This document shows positions 62,399 to 64,000 of a stretch of DNA of 64,000 nt, piece by piece (position 1 is the stretch's first letter; each line of letters opens with the position of its first letter). Source of the stretch: Nocardioides baculatus (lineage in GTDB: Bacteria; Actinomycetota; Actinomycetes; Propionibacteriales; Nocardioidaceae); the NCBI RefSeq assembly GCF_016735675.1, contig NZ_JAERSG010000005.1, positions 62,001 through 126,000 on the forward strand. Reading direction: 5' to 3'. The translations under genes were made by a program, and so were the position numbers. A model generated the notes under the pieces. That model was given only the letters and a program-made list of their open reading frames with translations, did no database searches and was not told where the DNA came from.

Positions 62399-62890
62399 AT
62401 GGACACCGACCTCCGCATCGAGCGGCTCCCGATCACGCATCCCGACGCGATGCTGCTGGTCGAGGCCGTGCAGGAGGAGTACGTCCTGCGCTACGGCGGG
62501 CGGGACGAGTCGCCCATCGACGCGAGCGACTTCGAGGACCCCCGCGGACGGTTCTTCGTCGGCTACCTCGACGGGGTGCCGGTCGCGACGGGCGCGTGGC
62601 GCCGCAGCACCGTGGAGGCGTTCGGCACGAGCCGCACCGCCGAGATCAAGCGGATGTACGTCGTCCCGGCAGCCCAGCGGCAGGGGCATGCCCGGCGGAT
62701 GCTTGCCCACCTCGAGACGACGGCTGCCGCGGCCGGGATCGAGGCCCTGGTGCTGGAGACCGGGCTGAAGCAGCCCGAGGCGATCGCGCTCTACCTCGCC
62801 TGCGGCTACGAGCCGGTCCCCGGCTTCGGCTACTACTGTGGCTCGGACCTGAGTCGCACCTTCGGGCGGCGTCTCGAACTACACGGTTGA
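62399..62890 (+). CDS. GNAT family N-acetyltransferase
   Basis: A 163-residue acetyl-CoA-dependent transferase. FFVGYLDGVPVATGAWRR is the beta-hairpin, AEIKRMYVVPAAQRQGHARRMLAHLE carries the V-x-x-x-x-R-x-x-G-x-A/G acetyl-CoA motif, and ALVLETGLKQPEAIALYLACGYEPV the C-terminal part. Substrate unknown. A GAAGGGGG lies upstream of the ATG. Confidence 0.93.
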   Translation: MDTDLRIERLPITHPDAMLLVEAVQEEYVLRYGGRDESPIDASDFEDPRGRFFVGYLDGVPVATGAWRRSTVEAFGTSRTAEIKRMYVVPAAQRQGHARRMLAHLETTAAAAGIEALVLETGLKQPEAIALYLACGYEPVPGFGYYCGSDLSRTFGRRLELHG

Positions 62891-62929
62891 TGTTCGCGAG
62901 AACCCCGGGCGGGACGTCGCGCACCGACC

Positions 62930-62935
62930 TACGGT
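62930..62935 (+). promoter_or_regulatory. Leaderless-type -10 box of the secreted peptidase gene (TACGGT)
   Basis: TACGGT, 6 nt, then GTG at 62942. Confidence 0.45.
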
Positions 62936-62941
62936 CGCCGG

Positions 62942-63595
62942 GTGCGCGCATCGTCGTGGGTCGCCGCAAGGGTCGTGACGCCCCTTGCGCTGCTGGCGAC
63001 CCTGCTGGCCGGTGCGACCTCCGCGTCGGCGGAGGAGGGGGCGCCGTCCTTCAAGGACACGCTCGCCAGCACCACCGTCACCAGCTCAGCGCCGTACCTC
63101 ATGCCCGTGGAGCCGTACGCCGGCTACCAGCCGCAGACGAAGTGCCGTCGCAAGGCCAAGCCGGGCGTGCTGATGCTCGCCGACTGGCTCGTCGCCCGCG
63201 GCGGTGGCTACGGGGCGATCTTCCGCGAGTGCGCCGGGTCGAGCACGAGCGAGCACAAGGAGTCGCGCGCCTTCGACTGGGTGCTCGACGCGACGAGCGA
63301 GACCGACCAGGCGCTGGCCGCGGCCCTGCTCGCCGAGCTCTTCGCCCCCGACGACACCGGTGAGCCCACCGCGCTCGCGCGCCGGATGGGAATCATGTAC
63401 GTCATCTGGGACGACACGATGTATGCGTCCTACGACGAGTTCGTCGCCAAGCGCTACCTCAGCTCGGGTTGCCGCAACCGACGCACCTGCTCGCCGACGC
63501 TGCGCCACCGCGACCACCTGCACATCTCGCTGACCCGACAGGGCGCCAAGGGCCTGACGTCCTGGTACGCCGCGCAGGTACCGGTCACTCCGTAG
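62942..63595 (+). CDS. Secreted LAS/M15-type peptidase-like protein
   Basis: A 217-residue exported protein. Residues 1-30 are a signal peptide ending ATSASAEE. The mature domain has STSEHKESRAFDWVLDA and LRHRDHLHISLTRQG, spacing and residues like the H-x6-D and H-x-x-H zinc sites of D-alanyl-D-alanine carboxypeptidase-type enzymes. Four cysteines (TKCRRK, ECAG, GCRNRRTC) likely form disulfides. It may trim peptidoglycan. GTG start at 62942, 6 nt after TACGGT. Confidence 0.78.
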   Translation: MRASSWVAARVVTPLALLATLLAGATSASAEEGAPSFKDTLASTTVTSSAPYLMPVEPYAGYQPQTKCRRKAKPGVLMLADWLVARGGGYGAIFRECAGSSTSEHKESRAFDWVLDATSETDQALAAALLAELFAPDDTGEPTALARRMGIMYVIWDDTMYASYDEFVAKRYLSSGCRNRRTCSPTLRHRDHLHISLTRQGAKGLTSWYAAQVPVTP

Positions 63596-63598
63596 GCT
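63593..63598 (+). promoter_or_regulatory. Leaderless-type -10 box overlapping a stop codon (TAGGCT)
   Basis: The TAG of the secreted peptidase gene is the first half of TAGGCT; 6 nt later is the GTG at 63605. Confidence 0.45.
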
Positions 63599-63604
63599 GG
63601 CCGC

Positions 63605-63982
63605 GTGACTCGTGGCCTGATGCTCAACGACGCCGACTGCGGCTTCTGTATGCGTACGGCCGCGCTCGTGCCGCGCCTCGGCGTGGACATCGATGCCTCC
63701 ACGATCCAGGCCGTCGACCTCGACGCGCTCGGCGTCGACGCGGAGCGCGCGCAGGTCGAGATGCCGTACGTCCACCCGGACGGTCGGGTCGACTACGGCC
63801 ACCGCGCGTTCGCCGCAATCCTGCGCACCGGCCCGCTGCCGTGGCGCGTGGTCGGTCGGCTCATGACCACCCGGCCCATCGACCCCGTCGCACGCCGGGC
63901 CTACCACTGGGTGGCGGCCAACCGGTCGCGCCTGCCCGGCGGGACCGCTGCCTGCGCACTGCCGCAGCCGGGCGAACGCTAG
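63605..63982 (+). CDS. DCC-family thiol-disulfide oxidoreductase-like protein (DUF393)
   Basis: A 125-residue protein with the D-x-D-C-x-x-C motif at 9-15 (NDADCGFCMRTAALV), which is diagnostic of DUF393/DCC proteins. A predicted thioredoxin-like fold follows: IQAVDLDALGVDAERAQ, YVHPDGRVDYGHRAFAAIL and PVARRAYHWVAANRSRLPGG. Its role is not established. It begins 9 nt after the upstream stop and starts with GTG. Confidence 0.88.
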   Translation: MTRGLMLNDADCGFCMRTAALVPRLGVDIDASTIQAVDLDALGVDAERAQVEMPYVHPDGRVDYGHRAFAAILRTGPLPWRVVGRLMTTRPIDPVARRAYHWVAANRSRLPGGTAACALPQPGER

Positions 63983-64000
63983 CCCCAGGCGGAGTCCCAG

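Overview
The window reads as chromosome of a high-GC actinobacterium, most likely a Nocardioides-like member of the Nocardioidaceae. This is inferred from strong G/C third-position bias, frequent GTG starts, an F420-type reductase, an ANTAR protein, twin-arginine exported proteins and many apparently leaderless promoters (TANNNT placed 6-8 nt before a start codon). No rRNA, tRNA, CRISPR array, transposase or phage gene was seen. No gap between genes exceeds about 290 bases.

Layout. (1) 1-6 kb: nucleotide-sugar supply and envelope genes: a partial DUF4012 protein, RmlA, two tandem GDP-mannose 4,6-dehydratase paralogues, GalE and a secreted cell-wall amidase. (2) 5.6-11.7 kb: mixed metabolism: a divergent dihydropteroate-synthase homologue facing a RibD-C reductase, a secreted beta-helix protein behind a LacI-type operator, a DJ-1/PfpI protein, an F420-reductase-like protein and an acyl-CoA dehydrogenase. 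(3) 11.7-14.8 kb: a compact cassette of ANTAR protein, HPr-kinase-like protein fused to a PqqD-like domain, VanZ-like protein, free PqqD-like protein and nucleotidyltransferase. It lies directly beside the polysaccharide locus. (4) 14.9-50.8 kb: a large cell-surface polysaccharide locus: tyrosine autokinase, initiating phosphoglycosyltransferase, Wzy-like polymerase, about 18 glycosyltransferases or glycosyltransferase-like proteins, CMP-nonulosonate (sialic-acid-like) genes including a four-domain NeuB fusion, acyltransferases, an FkbM methyltransferase, an ABC exporter, a WbqC/PIG-L pair, a GtrII-like protein and a MauE-thioredoxin membrane protein. (5) 50.9-60 kb: exported-protein genes (three Tat-signal proteins, a collagen-like protein) interleaved with an MFS exporter, a ParS/MbcA-like protein, TypA and a protealysin-like M4 protease carrying its own emfourin-like domain. 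(6) 60-64 kb: topoisomerase IB, SerC, a GNAT acetyltransferase, a secreted M15/LAS-type peptidase and a DCC-family protein.

How the parts fit. Region 1 makes dTDP-glucose, GDP-4-keto-6-deoxymannose and UDP-galactose. The long minus-strand operon (28.6 down to 16.4 kb, most genes overlapping their neighbour or a few bases apart) makes and activates a nonulosonic acid, then assembles and polymerises a lipid-linked repeat. The autokinase would control export. No Wzx flippase is present, so the MsbA-like ABC protein at 36.6-38.5 kb is a candidate. The most likely under-described systems are the HprK-PqqD/PqqD/nucleotidyltransferase cassette, the CBS-NeuB-SAF-TIM-barrel fusion, and the protealysin-emfourin fusion. 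All functional calls are by reading motifs; no database search was run.
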